Positions 23,447 to 32,327 of a stretch of DNA of 40,783 nt are shown here, piece by piece (positions within the stretch are counted from its first letter, which is position 1; every line of letters starts with the position of its first letter). The notes beneath the pieces were generated by a model, which made no database searches, was not told the DNA's origin, and worked only from the letters and a program-made list of their open reading frames with translations. Source of the DNA: an uncultured Lachnospiraceae bacterium (GTDB lineage Bacteria > Bacillota > Clostridia > Lachnospirales > Lachnospiraceae); NCBI GenBank assembly GCA_947623185.1, contig CANQGL010000014.1, forward strand, positions 1 through 40,783, written 5' to 3'. The position numbers and the translations under genes were made by a program.

Positions 23447-25510
23447 TCATTTCACCTCATTATATACAGCTTTTAGATTCATAAATCCGTCTGTTTCCAC
23501 CGACCATGCAGGAGGAATCACGATAGTTGTGTCCATCTGTTCAATGACCGCCGGTCCCGAGAGACGGGTGCCTGGCACAAAATCGTTACGATTATAAATA
23601 CCTGTTTCAATGAATTCCTTATGCCCCTGGAAAAGCACCTTTCGGGTCATAAACGGCTTCGGTGTTTTTGCGTTCGGATTAACAGGATACTCCTTCAATG
23701 ACGGTTTCTCAATAACTCCGATCGCCGATACGCGGAAATTCACCAGCTTGATTTTTCCTGTATCGTTCCTATATCCATAAGCGCGTTCATGTGCAACATG
23801 AAAATCGCTGATCGCCTTTTTCAGGATTTCCTCGTCTAACGCCGGAGCGGTAAGCGGTACCGTGATTTCATAGTTCTGCCGATCATAGCGCATATCAAGC
23901 GCCCATTCAAAAGCTCGGGCATCCTCAGCGATTCCTTCCTTTGTCAGCATCGCATCTCCGTCTGCCTCCAGCTTGTGGAATATTTCCTGAGCGGCCTGAA
24001 TATTCTCCGGTGTTCCGTCCATAATCTTTGTACGGCAAAAGTCAAACTTCGTGTCCGCCATCAGAAGTCCCAAACTGCAAAGTGTTCCAGGTGACGGAGG
24101 AATCAATACAGTACGGATTCCCAGTTCCTCAGAAACTTCGCAGGCATGGAGTGCGCCAGCCCCACCGAATGCCATAAGGCTGAACTCACGAACATCATAC
24201 CCTTTTTCCACAGATACTACCCGAATCGCACGCATCATATTGGAATTAACAACAGAAATAATTCCATTTGCAGCTTCTTCCATGGTAAGCCCGGATTTTT
24301 CACAAAGTTCTTTCCTGATTGCCTCCTCGGCCTTATCGAGGTAAACCTCCATTCGTCCTCCGAGTATCTTTTCCTGATTCAGCTTCCCAAGATAAATATT
24401 GGCATCCGTCACAGTTGGAAGGGTTCCTCCCCGGCCGTAACAGGCGGGTCCGGGCGTCGCGCCGGCTGAATCAGGTCCGACTTTCATCACACCGCCTTCA
24501 TCGATTCTGGCGATCGATCCGCCACCTGCTCCGATCGTGATAATATTAATCATAGGAATTCTGGCCGGATATCCCTCTACCAAGCGTTCGTTTGATATCT
24601 GTGCCTGATAATTCTCAATCAAGCTAATATCCGCGCTGGTTCCGCCCATATCAAATGTAATGATTTTATCTGCCCCACACTGTCTCCCAATATTCGCAGC
24701 CGCAATTACTCCGGCAGATGGTCCGGAAACTGCAGTCTTAATCGGACACTCAATCGTTTCTTTAATCGAAATGATCGATCCGTTTGACTGTGTGACATAT
24801 GGTTCCGTCTGAATCCCAATTCGCTTCACAGAATCCTGGAAATTATTGACATACTTTTTCATAACCGGTCCCAGATAAGCATTGAGGACAGTAGTGCTCA
24901 TGCGGGAATACTCCCGGAATTCTGGTACCAACTCACTGGAGATCGTTGTATAAACACCCGGATACTCCTCCTCTATGATCTCTTTAATGCGCTTTTCATG
25001 AACCGGATTTACAAAAGAGAACAATGTAGAAACAGCAATCGAATCGACCGCATGTTTCCTGAAATAACGTACCAGCTTGCGAACCTCTTCTTCGTCCAGC
25101 TCCTTCATGACCGTTCCGTCATGAGCAATACGTTCCGGCACTTCACAGTTCATTCCGCTTTGGATTAACGACTGTGGCTTCTGCCCCAGTGTATCATACA
25201 TAAATGGCCGTTTCTGGATGCCAATTTCCATAATGTCGCGGAATCCTTCTGTCGTAATCAGTCCAACTTTCGCTCCTTTTTTCTCGATCAGCGCATTGGT
25301 CGATACGGTTGTTCCGTGCGCCAGATAGGTCACCTCAGCGGTAGATGCGTTTTCCATCTCCAAAATCTTCAGAATACCGTTCACGATCGCGACTGAAGAA
25401 TCGTAATTGGTGGAACTGTGCTTAAAATGAAACAGTCTTCCGCTCTCCTGTTCAAAGACCGAAAAATCCGTGAATGTTCCTCCAACGTCAACTCCGATCA
25501 TATAGCTCAT
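23447..25510 (-). CDS. hyuA: hydantoinase/oxoprolinase subunit A (HyuA family)
   Basis: 687 residues. Actin/ASKHA-fold ATPase subunit: phosphate-1 loop GVDVGGTFTDF (6-16), AHGTTVSTNALIEKKGA, ITFDMGGTSADISLIE and IITIGAGGGSIARID are all present. It phosphorylates the amide or lactam oxygen so that HyuB chemistry can open the ring. AGGAGGG lies 9 nt before the ATG. Cytoplasmic, no signal peptide. Its place between a YjbQ gene and an FrlB-like gene is unlike the usual hydantoinase clusters, which carry carbamoylases or permeases. Confidence 0.93.
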   Translation of the reverse strand: MSYMIGVDVGGTFTDFSVFEQESGRLFHFKHSSTNYDSSVAIVNGILKILEMENASTAEVTYLAHGTTVSTNALIEKKGAKVGLITTEGFRDIMEIGIQKRPFMYDTLGQKPQSLIQSGMNCEVPERIAHDGTVMKELDEEEVRKLVRYFRKHAVDSIAVSTLFSFVNPVHEKRIKEIIEEEYPGVYTTISSELVPEFREYSRMSTTVLNAYLGPVMKKYVNNFQDSVKRIGIQTEPYVTQSNGSIISIKETIECPIKTAVSGPSAGVIAAANIGRQCGADKIITFDMGGTSADISLIENYQAQISNERLVEGYPARIPMINIITIGAGGGSIARIDEGGVMKVGPDSAGATPGPACYGRGGTLPTVTDANIYLGKLNQEKILGGRMEVYLDKAEEAIRKELCEKSGLTMEEAANGIISVVNSNMMRAIRVVSVEKGYDVREFSLMAFGGAGALHACEVSEELGIRTVLIPPSPGTLCSLGLLMADTKFDFCRTKIMDGTPENIQAAQEIFHKLEADGDAMLTKEGIAEDARAFEWALDMRYDRQNYEITVPLTAPALDEEILKKAISDFHVAHERAYGYRNDTGKIKLVNFRVSAIGVIEKPSLKEYPVNPNAKTPKPFMTRKVLFQGHKEFIETGIYNRNDFVPGTRLSGPAVIEQMDTTIVIPPAWSVETDGFMNLKAVYNEVK

Positions 25511-25527
25511 TGATAAGAACCCTCCTT

Positions 25528-25959
25528 TTATTCACCCATTATCTGGATTGTATATTTTCTTATTTTCAGTCCGTCAAACTCCACAAAATAAATATCCTGA
25601 GCTTTTCCACCGGCCATTTTTCCGTCGGTCACCGGCAGAACACAATGATTCCCGCAGAGCATCGATTTCAGATGCCCGGGAGCGTTTCCGCTGCAAGTCC
25701 CATAGCTGGGCAGCATGTGCGTATGTACATAGGGATAATCTGTCGGAATCAGGCGCTCAAGCGTCATCTCAATATCTTTTTCCACACAAGGCAAGTTTTC
25801 ATTTATCATAATGGCAGTCGTCGTGTGCATAGAGATCACAAACACCACACCATTTTTAATCCCGCTGTCTGCAACCGCTTCACGAACTTTATCCGTGATT
25901 TTAATCATCTCGAATTCCTGGCGGCTGGCAATTTCCTGCGTATACGACTTAATAAGCAT
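25528..25959 (-). CDS. yjbQ: YjbQ/UPF0047-family protein
   Basis: 143 residues. Recognised from SMHTTTAIMINEN (43-55), the PHTHM-like YVHTHMLPSYG, HLKSMLCGN and the closing DIYFVEFDGLKIRKYTI. The family forms small cytoplasmic trimers with clustered His and Asp residues; one member has weak thiamine-phosphate synthase activity, and the true role is unsettled. The ATG overlaps the end of the amidohydrolase gene by 11 nt, so the two are coupled. The operon context points to a catabolic step, not thiamine synthesis. Confidence 0.9.
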   Translation of the reverse strand: MLIKSYTQEIASRQEFEMIKITDKVREAVADSGIKNGVVFVISMHTTTAIMINENLPCVEKDIEMTLERLIPTDYPYVHTHMLPSYGTCSGNAPGHLKSMLCGNHCVLPVTDGKMAGGKAQDIYFVEFDGLKIRKYTIQIMGE

Positions 25960-26815
25960 AGTCCCTTACCTCCATTCCGAGAAACACCTTTGCATTTCCT
26001 CCCAGCAGCTTTTCCAGCACATCCTGACGCAACCCAAGTTTCATAAGTCCATCTTTGGTCCGTACCTGGCGGAAACGCGGAAGGTTGGAACCATACATCA
26101 CTTTGTCCATCAGATTATTTTGGAGCCAGCCAGGTGCCATGTTTTTCATAAAAATCTGCTCATAATAATTCTTTGGGCTATCCATGAAAACAGTCGCAGT
26201 ATCCGTGTAAACGTTAGGATATTTTAAAAGCAGCATAGAGAGCTCATCTACCCACGGCCAGCCAAGGTGCGCAAGACAGAAGTGAAGCGTGGGATATTGC
26301 ACGGCTATGTCCTCGTAGAGGATTGGCCGCCCATATTTTGACGGAGAATCGGGTTCCCAACTGAAGCCGCTGTGAAACATAACAGGTTTATTTTCTTTTT
26401 CGCACAGTTTAAACAGCGGCTCAAGGCGTTTGTCATCAGGGCTCATCTGAAGGTGCGACAAGTTAAGTTTCAATCCACATAAATTAAGCGTCCGGAATGC
26501 TCTCTCCAGTTCAGAAACGGCATTATCGTTTCTCGGATCCACACTTGCAAATCCGATAAATCTTTCCGGCACCGTATCCATGATCAGGCGAATCTCTTCG
26601 TTTGATACTGCCGGTTCGCCCATGACGGCGGAATAGTCTTCCGCCAGAATCACCGCTTTATCAACGCCCGCATGATCCATTACCGCGATCACTTGCTCCA
26701 TCGGAATCGGCGAGGATTTATACAGGCCAAATGCTTGTTTCCGGAATTCCAAGCGCTTACTGTCCGTACAGATCGGACCAAACAGCACTGGATGTACATG
26801 CATATCAATAACCAT
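25949..26815 (-). CDS. TIM-barrel amidohydrolase (Amidohydro_2-like)
   Basis: 288 residues. Opening MHVHP (His6, His8) gives the first metal ligands; MFHSG and FCLAHLGWPWVDEL supply later His ligands. Where relatives have a metal-binding Asp in a GSDYP/GTDFP motif, this protein reads YGSNLPRF, so Asn replaces Asp; activity may be altered or use another mechanism. The family hydrolyses amides or lactones or decarboxylates. AAAGGAG lies 8 nt before the ATG. It sits 11 nt after the kinase gene and overlaps yjbQ. Confidence 0.85.
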   Translation of the reverse strand: MVIDMHVHPVLFGPICTDSKRLEFRKQAFGLYKSSPIPMEQVIAVMDHAGVDKAVILAEDYSAVMGEPAVSNEEIRLIMDTVPERFIGFASVDPRNDNAVSELERAFRTLNLCGLKLNLSHLQMSPDDKRLEPLFKLCEKENKPVMFHSGFSWEPDSPSKYGRPILYEDIAVQYPTLHFCLAHLGWPWVDELSMLLLKYPNVYTDTATVFMDSPKNYYEQIFMKNMAPGWLQNNLMDKVMYGSNLPRFRQVRTKDGLMKLGLRQDVLEKLLGGNAKVFLGMEVRDYAY

Positions 26816-26826
26816 GATCTTCTCCT

Positions 26827-27642
26827 TTACTTTTTGTTTCCTTTATTATGATAAGGCTCAAAAATACTGACAATCTCAGATGACTTCAACGCCCCGCGTC
26901 TCATACAAGTAGGAATGTCTTCTCCTCTGAGCAGGCCGCTCATGAATCCTGCTCCGAATGAATCACCTGCTCCTACCGTATTTATAAGCCGGGAAGCCGG
27001 AATGCACGGCTGCCTATAGAATTCCTTTCCGTCAAAAGCAAGCGAACCTTTTTCTCCAAATGTAGCGATCAAAATCTCAGCTCCCATGCCGCATCCTGTC
27101 TTCAGCAGTTCGCGAACCTCTTCATTTTCTTCTTCAAAAGAAAAAATACCATAATTTATATTTTTTAGTATTTCCGGTACATCTTTATGTTGGTACCGTT
27201 TTGAAAAATCGAAATAAATTTTTGTCCCCTTTTTCCTCATGTCGCCCAAAAGTCCAGTAACCTGCCACGACAGATCCGTATGAATATAATCCTGTGACCG
27301 GATAAAATCCATATCCGCATCCGTCGGTTGATACGGAATCATAACACCTTTATCAGCGTGATGATGAATTCTGTCCTTCCCGTTCAGCAGCATTTCAATT
27401 ACCGCTGTCATACCGCCGGGAACCACTGTAACATGGCTTACGTCAACACCACGTTCTCTACATACAGTAAGCATGCGGTTTCCATTTTCATCATCTCCTA
27501 CTGCTGTTACTACAGAGCCCCTGAGATCCGGAATCAATTCCATTAAATTAAACATCAGATCAATACCATTTCCGGTCGGATAACTGATATTCAGATTTTT
27601 ATAAACGTCAACGCAGGTAAAACCAACTGCTGCAAATTTCAT
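26827..27642 (-). CDS. PfkB-family kinase, FrlD-like (fructosamine 6-kinase candidate)
   Basis: 271 residues. AVGFTCVDVYKNL at the start, AVGDDENG and GVDVSH in the middle, HHADKGVM in the substrate lid, and the PfkB signature NTVGAGDSFGAGF (221-233) with catalytic Asp227. The start, GVDVSH and GVM elements line up with E. coli FrlD, which phosphorylates fructoselysine at O6. The ATG at 27642 has AAGGG 8 nt upstream and begins directly on the beta strand; six extra in-frame residues to 27660 are not supported. It is encoded directly after the binding protein, separated by a stable hairpin. Confidence 0.87.
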   Translation of the reverse strand: MKFAAVGFTCVDVYKNLNISYPTGNGIDLMFNLMELIPDLRGSVVTAVGDDENGNRMLTVCRERGVDVSHVTVVPGGMTAVIEMLLNGKDRIHHHADKGVMIPYQPTDADMDFIRSQDYIHTDLSWQVTGLLGDMRKKGTKIYFDFSKRYQHKDVPEILKNINYGIFSFEEENEEVRELLKTGCGMGAEILIATFGEKGSLAFDGKEFYRQPCIPASRLINTVGAGDSFGAGFMSGLLRGEDIPTCMRRGALKSSEIVSIFEPYHNKGNKK

Positions 27643-27673
27643 GATTATCCCTTCTCGCACTCAATCTCTGTTC

Positions 27674-27703
27674 CGCACGGGGCGAAACGAGCCGCCCCGT
27701 GCG
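27674..27703 (-). promoter_or_regulatory. intercistronic GC-rich hairpin after the binding-protein gene
   Basis: Perfect 10-bp repeat GCACGGGGCG / CGCCCCGTGC, extended by one pair, with an 8-nt loop, in the 76 nt between the binding protein and the kinase. No T run follows, so it is more likely an mRNA-stabilising or processing stem that lets the binding protein outnumber the enzymes. Confidence 0.6.
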
Positions 27704-27718
27704 TGGATAATATCTGTC

Positions 27719-28846
27719 TTACTGATACTGCAGGATTTGCTCCTGATAGAAATTATAGTTTTCAAGATATTCATCAAGGTTTTCTGTTGTAACCAGATCG
27801 CCAGGTACCATGTACTCTTTTTCAGCCGGAAGATTTCCTTTTGCGGCTTCTACTGCCAGCTCAAATGCCTGACTACCGATGCGGAAGCAATCCTGCGCTG
27901 CAAACGACCAGAGAATCGTGTTTCCTTCGCCCTTCTGAAGTTCTTCGACAAAGGTATCATTATAGTCAAATCCGCCTACCAGGACAAAATCAGTCCTATT
28001 TGCTGTGGCTGCCGCCGAAATAAGTCCAAGCATCGGAGACATGTTCATGCAGAAATACAAGTCAATCGTTCCTTCCGGATATCTCTGGATCAGATCATCT
28101 GCCAGGGCAACGCCGTCATCAACACTGGAGCTCGGCATATCATAGGTATCGACCACTTTAATATCGGGATACTGCTCGATAATAGACAGGAATCCTGCAA
28201 CGCGGTCACGGGCCGTAGACTGATTGGTCGCAGTTATAACATATACATTGCCCGAAGGTGAACCATTCTTTTTAGTAAGATACTCAACCGCCGACTCACC
28301 AGTCAGCACGCCCATGTCATAGTTTCCGGCTGTTACATACGCTTCCTGATCAACATCGAGGGAAATGTCAATCACAATGATCGGATAACCGGCATCGTGC
28401 GCCGCCTGTACGGTTCCGGCAATTCCATCAGGATCGCAGGTCCAGACAACAAATGCATCGCATGCCTTAGATGACATACAGTCCTCAATATAATTACACT
28501 GTCTCGTTACATCCTGGTTGCCATCAAAAAACATCAGTTCAACGTCATCCATTTGCGCAGCCGAGTAATAATACGCGGCGCGGAAGTTAACACCGGAAGC
28601 GCCCAAAAGGTTACGGTGTACGCACGCGATTGTTGTTTTTCCGTCTCCGTTCATGTCTGCCACGACTCCGCCCAATGCCTCAGTGGCTTCTTCTGCCAGC
28701 TCGGCTGCCTGCGTTTCGGCTGCCGTAGTCGCTTCCGCTGCTGTTGTCTCTGCTGCCGTTGTCTGTGAACTGCCCGAAGACCCCGAGCATGCTGCAAGGT
28801 TTAATACCATCGCTGCTGCCATCAGTAATGCCATTGTTTTTTTCAT
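27719..28846 (-). CDS. sugar-type ABC transporter substrate-binding lipoprotein
   Basis: 375 residues. Signal peptide with lipobox LAAC (Cys20) and a Ser/Thr/Ala/Glu linker, then a type I periplasmic-binding fold like RbsB or LsrB (IACVHRNLLGASGVNFRAAYYY; DAFVVWTCDPDGIAGTVQAAHDAGYPIIVID read in parts; VLVGGFDYND). It delivers a sugar-like ligand to the permease encoded upstream. AAAGGAG lies 7 nt before the ATG. The ligand is inferred from the operon to be a glycated amine; no binding residue can be assigned. Confidence 0.92.
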   Translation of the reverse strand: MKKTMALLMAAAMVLNLAACSGSSGSSQTTAAETTAAEATTAAETQAAELAEEATEALGGVVADMNGDGKTTIACVHRNLLGASGVNFRAAYYYSAAQMDDVELMFFDGNQDVTRQCNYIEDCMSSKACDAFVVWTCDPDGIAGTVQAAHDAGYPIIVIDISLDVDQEAYVTAGNYDMGVLTGESAVEYLTKKNGSPSGNVYVITATNQSTARDRVAGFLSIIEQYPDIKVVDTYDMPSSSVDDGVALADDLIQRYPEGTIDLYFCMNMSPMLGLISAAATANRTDFVLVGGFDYNDTFVEELQKGEGNTILWSFAAQDCFRIGSQAFELAVEAAKGNLPAEKEYMVPGDLVTTENLDEYLENYNFYQEQILQYQ

Positions 28847-28868
28847 GTTCTTTCTCCTTTACTCCTTT

Positions 28869-29906
28869 TTATTTTTGTTCTTTGGACTCTTCTTTTTCCT
28901 TCCTCCTGAACGTGATTCCATTCCGGGCGTTAAATGCGATCGCAATGATCAAAACAACGCCTTTGATGATCTGCTGATAGTATGCGTTTACATTCATCAG
29001 ATTAAAACCCGTTGACAATGAGGTCAGAAAAATGCATCCTAAAATCGTACCAAACATATAGCCCTTGCCACCGCCCATTGCGGTTCCTCCAAGGCAACAA
29101 GCGGTAATGGCATCCAGACCGTATGTCGCTCCCAAATCCGTCTGCGCCGAGCCAAGTCGGAATGAAACCATTAATCCGGCGACACAAGCCATGGCTCCGT
29201 TAATCACATAGATTATGATCTTTGTACGTTTTACATTAATTCCAGATAATCTGGCGCACTCCGGGTTTCCCCCGATTGCATACACATGACGTCCAAACTT
29301 AGTCTTACTCAATATGATCCAGAAAACAGCAAGAAGGATCAGCATGAGATATACGGTATATGGGACTTCAAACAATGTTCCTCTTCCCATTGCCAGCACC
29401 GATGCCGGAAGATTGGATACCGGGAAACCCCTTGAGAAGGAAAGGACTGCACCCTTAGCAACTTCCTGCATTGCCAGTGTGACAATAAACGGCGGCAATG
29501 CAAGCGCGGTAATGATACGGCCGTTGATGTAGCCAAAAAGTGAGGTTACCAGCATGCCAATTATGATTGCCGCCCATATCGGGAGTTGCGGGCAAATTTC
29601 CATTGTGGAACTGGAATGTCCCGTAATCAGTGCACAGGTCACAATCGCTCCGAGACAGGCAAGGGAACCGATTGAAAGATCCAAAAGCCCGGCGGCCATT
29701 GTAAATGTGATCGGGATCCCGATGACAATGCTGATCGCAGACTGACGAAGCACATTTACGATATTGCCCGGGAGGAAAAATGTACTCCGTGCCTCCGTCG
29801 GCGCAAACGCCAGAATCAGGTAAAGAATGATCAACGCTAATGTGATTCCTGTCTGAGGCCATTTTATGATTGCCTCTATAATCGAAACGGATTTTTTCTC
29901 TTTCAC
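28869..29906 (-). CDS. sugar ABC transporter permease (RbsC family)
   Basis: 345 residues with about 9-10 hydrophobic helices. RbsC-type features include [50 protein letters not shown] and [14 protein letters not shown]. The start is a GTG at 29906 whose last bases overlap the ATPase stop (GTGA, 4 nt), with AGGAGG 9 nt upstream; tight coupling is expected. Forms the membrane channel with the two-domain ATPase. Confidence 0.93.
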   Translation of the reverse strand: MKEKKSVSIIEAIIKWPQTGITLALIILYLILAFAPTEARSTFFLPGNIVNVLRQSAISIVIGIPITFTMAAGLLDLSIGSLACLGAIVTCALITGHSSSTMEICPQLPIWAAIIIGMLVTSLFGYINGRIITALALPPFIVTLAMQEVAKGAVLSFSRGFPVSNLPASVLAMGRGTLFEVPYTVYLMLILLAVFWIILSKTKFGRHVYAIGGNPECARLSGINVKRTKIIIYVINGAMACVAGLMVSFRLGSAQTDLGATYGLDAITACCLGGTAMGGGKGYMFGTILGCIFLTSLSTGFNLMNVNAYYQQIIKGVVLIIAIAFNARNGITFRRKEKEESKEQK

Positions 29907-31420
29907 TTTTTTGTTCCTCCTTCTTCATTTCGTCCGAATGAATATGACAAGACTTTTTCCTGTGTAGCGTCTTCAGCGTCAATCACTCCCATGCACCGGC
30001 CTTCATACATCACAAGCACCCGGTCGGACATTCCGAGCACCTCCGGAAGCTCTGAAGAAATCATGATGATCGCTTTCCCTTCCCGTGCAAGCTGCACGAT
30101 CAGGTGATGGATTTCTTCCTTTGATCCCACATCAATTCCTCGCGTAGGCTCATCAAGGATAATCACGTCTACATCGCGCGACAGCCATTTAGCCAAAACC
30201 ACTTTCTGCTGGTTTCCACCTGATAGGCTGTTTGCCGGGAATGACATGTCCGGAGTTTTAATTCTGAATTTTTCTTTCTGCTCTTCGCACAGCTTTTTCT
30301 CAGCCGCTTTGTTAACAAACCCGAATTTGTCACAAAGCATGTCCAAAACTCCAAGGGAAATATTGTCGGAGATCTTGGCTCGCAGATCCAATGCAAGCTT
30401 TTTTCTGTCCTCGGGGATATATACAATTTTGTGCGCGATCGCATCCTTCGGGGAACGAATATGCACTTTCTTGCCATGTAGGAAAACTTCTCCTGCATCT
30501 GCATGCATAGCTCCAAATACTGTTAGGGCCACTTCCGTTCTCCCCGCTCCTACCAATCCGGAGAATCCCAGGATTTCTCCCGCTCTGACCTCAAAACTGA
30601 TATCTTCAAACAGCCCTCTGTGGGTGAGCCCCTTTACGCTCATCACCACATCACCGATCGGTACTTTTTCTTTTGGGAACATATTGTTAATGTTTCTTCC
30701 GACCATACTTGCGATCAAATCTGACTGCGTCACCTCTGAAATCGGCCATTCGCCGACAGTTGTGCCGTCTCGCATCACCGATACATAGTCTCCGATCTGA
30801 AATACCTCTTCCATTCGATGAGATATATAAATAACCGTCCTGTTCTCCGATGTAAGCCTTCTGATAATGCGGAAGAGGGCATTTACTTCTTTTGCTGTAA
30901 GAGATGACGTGGGCTCGTCCATTACAATGATTTTTGCATCAGAGGCCAGCGCCTTTGCAATTTCCAACATTTGCTGTTCCGCTATACTCAGTGAACTAAC
31001 TTCTGCTCTGGCATCAATATCCAGGTCATATTCATCAAGCAGCATCTGGGCTCGATTAATTGAGTCCCGTATCCTTACAAATCCGGCTTTTCTGACCCAT
31101 TCATCTCCCAAGTTCATGTTTGCTTCTACGCTCATCTGAGGAACCAAATTCAATTCCTGATAGATCATTGCAACGCCCGCTGCCTTTGAATCCTGGGGGC
31201 GGGAAATCTCCACTTGTTTTCCGTCAATCAGGATTGTACCGGAATCACGCTCATGAGCACCGGCAAGAACCCTCATCAAAGTTGACTTGCCTGCACCGTT
31301 TTCCCCCATCAGGACATTCACCTTCCCGCGGTAGGCGTTAAAGCTGACATCCTTTAGGGCATGAACACCGCCAAAGCTCTTAAAAATATTTTTCATTTCC
31401 AGTGCTTTTTCATCAGCCAT
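29903..31420 (-). CDS. sugar ABC transporter ATPase (RbsA/MglA type, two ATPase domains)
   Basis: 505 residues. First domain: Walker [10 protein letters not shown] (39-47), signature LSIAEQQML, Walker [12 protein letters not shown]. Second domain: the usual degenerate Walker A ([10 protein letters not shown]), signature LSGGNQQKV and Walker [14 protein letters not shown]. Full length for sugar importers of the CUT2 class. AGGATG lies about 8 nt before the ATG. 55 nt after the epimerase gene. Confidence 0.95.
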   Translation of the reverse strand: MADEKALEMKNIFKSFGGVHALKDVSFNAYRGKVNVLMGENGAGKSTLMRVLAGAHERDSGTILIDGKQVEISRPQDSKAAGVAMIYQELNLVPQMSVEANMNLGDEWVRKAGFVRIRDSINRAQMLLDEYDLDIDARAEVSSLSIAEQQMLEIAKALASDAKIIVMDEPTSSLTAKEVNALFRIIRRLTSENRTVIYISHRMEEVFQIGDYVSVMRDGTTVGEWPISEVTQSDLIASMVGRNINNMFPKEKVPIGDVVMSVKGLTHRGLFEDISFEVRAGEILGFSGLVGAGRTEVALTVFGAMHADAGEVFLHGKKVHIRSPKDAIAHKIVYIPEDRKKLALDLRAKISDNISLGVLDMLCDKFGFVNKAAEKKLCEEQKEKFRIKTPDMSFPANSLSGGNQQKVVLAKWLSRDVDVIILDEPTRGIDVGSKEEIHHLIVQLAREGKAIIMISSELPEVLGMSDRVLVMYEGRCMGVIDAEDATQEKVLSYSFGRNEEGGTKK

Positions 31421-31475
31421 TGCATACCATCCTCATCTTCTTGTTTTTAATCAATACACCTGACGTGTTTTCCTT

Positions 31476-32306
31476 TCACCATGTACGGATCATTTCCACG
31501 CATTTAGCAAGCGCCTCATGTGGAGCTCCCGAGTATCTTCCATCATTAATTTCCAATGTGAGTGGTCCGTTGTATCCTCGCTCCCTCACATTTTCGTAAT
31601 ATTGCTTTAATGGAAGAACCCCCTCTCCAAAAGCCAGATGGCAGGACGGCGTTCCGTCCATGATATGTACCATAAATATTTTAGTCCCCAGCTTATCAAA
31701 ATAAGCGTCAACATTTTCTCTGAACACACTCATCTGGCCCAAATCCAGTGCAGCTCCCAGGAATCGGCTGTTAACAGCGTTAACCATACGTTCGACCTTA
31801 TTGACATTCGTAAGCAAATTGGAGCTTTGGGGCGTCAGATGTTCAAGCGCAAGTTTCACGCCGTACTCTTCTGCAATCTCTGCAGCCGCATGCATTGAAT
31901 CAAGCGATCGCTTAAATCCTTCTTCATATGGCTCATCCCACATTCCATATCCTGGAGAAATCAGCATTACCGGGACTTCAAGTTCAGACGCTATCCACAA
32001 ATTCCTTTTGCAATACTCAATACTATCTTTCCTTGTTTTCGCGCTTGCAGCTGCGAAATTAAATGGATAGGCCAGGATTTCCGGTGTATAGGAAGACACT
32101 TTCATTTCTCTGTCAGCCAGAGTTTTCCTTAGTATGCCTATTGAACTCTCATCAGCAGAGAACGGATCAAAATGCTGAATTCCGCCCCAGAGATCAATCA
32201 GGCTCAATCCCAATCTTTCCATACTGCCGAGGAAATAAGAAAAGGTGTATCTGCTGTAAGCGTTGTTCATGACTGCAAATTCTCTGCGAATCATACTTTG
32301 CTTCAT
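31476..32306 (-). CDS. TIM-barrel sugar epimerase, FrlC-like
   Basis: 276 residues. Xylose-isomerase-like barrel of the sugar phosphate isomerase/epimerase family. DLWGGIQHFDPF, SSYTPEILAYPFN, LALEHLTPQSSN, DLGQMSV and AYFDKLGTKIFMVHIMDG match the pattern of E. coli FrlC (fructoselysine 3-epimerase), recalled from memory; the Glu of ALEHLTP and GPLTLEIN and the His/Asp of the barrel are likely metal ligands. The ATG has AGGAG 9 nt ahead and lies 21 nt after the sialidase-like gene. Its proposed job is to convert a psicose-type isomer into the fructose form. Confidence 0.85.
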   Translation of the reverse strand: MKQSMIRREFAVMNNAYSRYTFSYFLGSMERLGLSLIDLWGGIQHFDPFSADESSIGILRKTLADREMKVSSYTPEILAYPFNFAAASAKTRKDSIEYCKRNLWIASELEVPVMLISPGYGMWDEPYEEGFKRSLDSMHAAAEIAEEYGVKLALEHLTPQSSNLLTNVNKVERMVNAVNSRFLGAALDLGQMSVFRENVDAYFDKLGTKIFMVHIMDGTPSCHLAFGEGVLPLKQYYENVRERGYNGPLTLEINDGRYSGAPHEALAKCVEMIRTW

Positions 32307-32327
32307 GGCCGCTTTCTCCTTTCCCCT

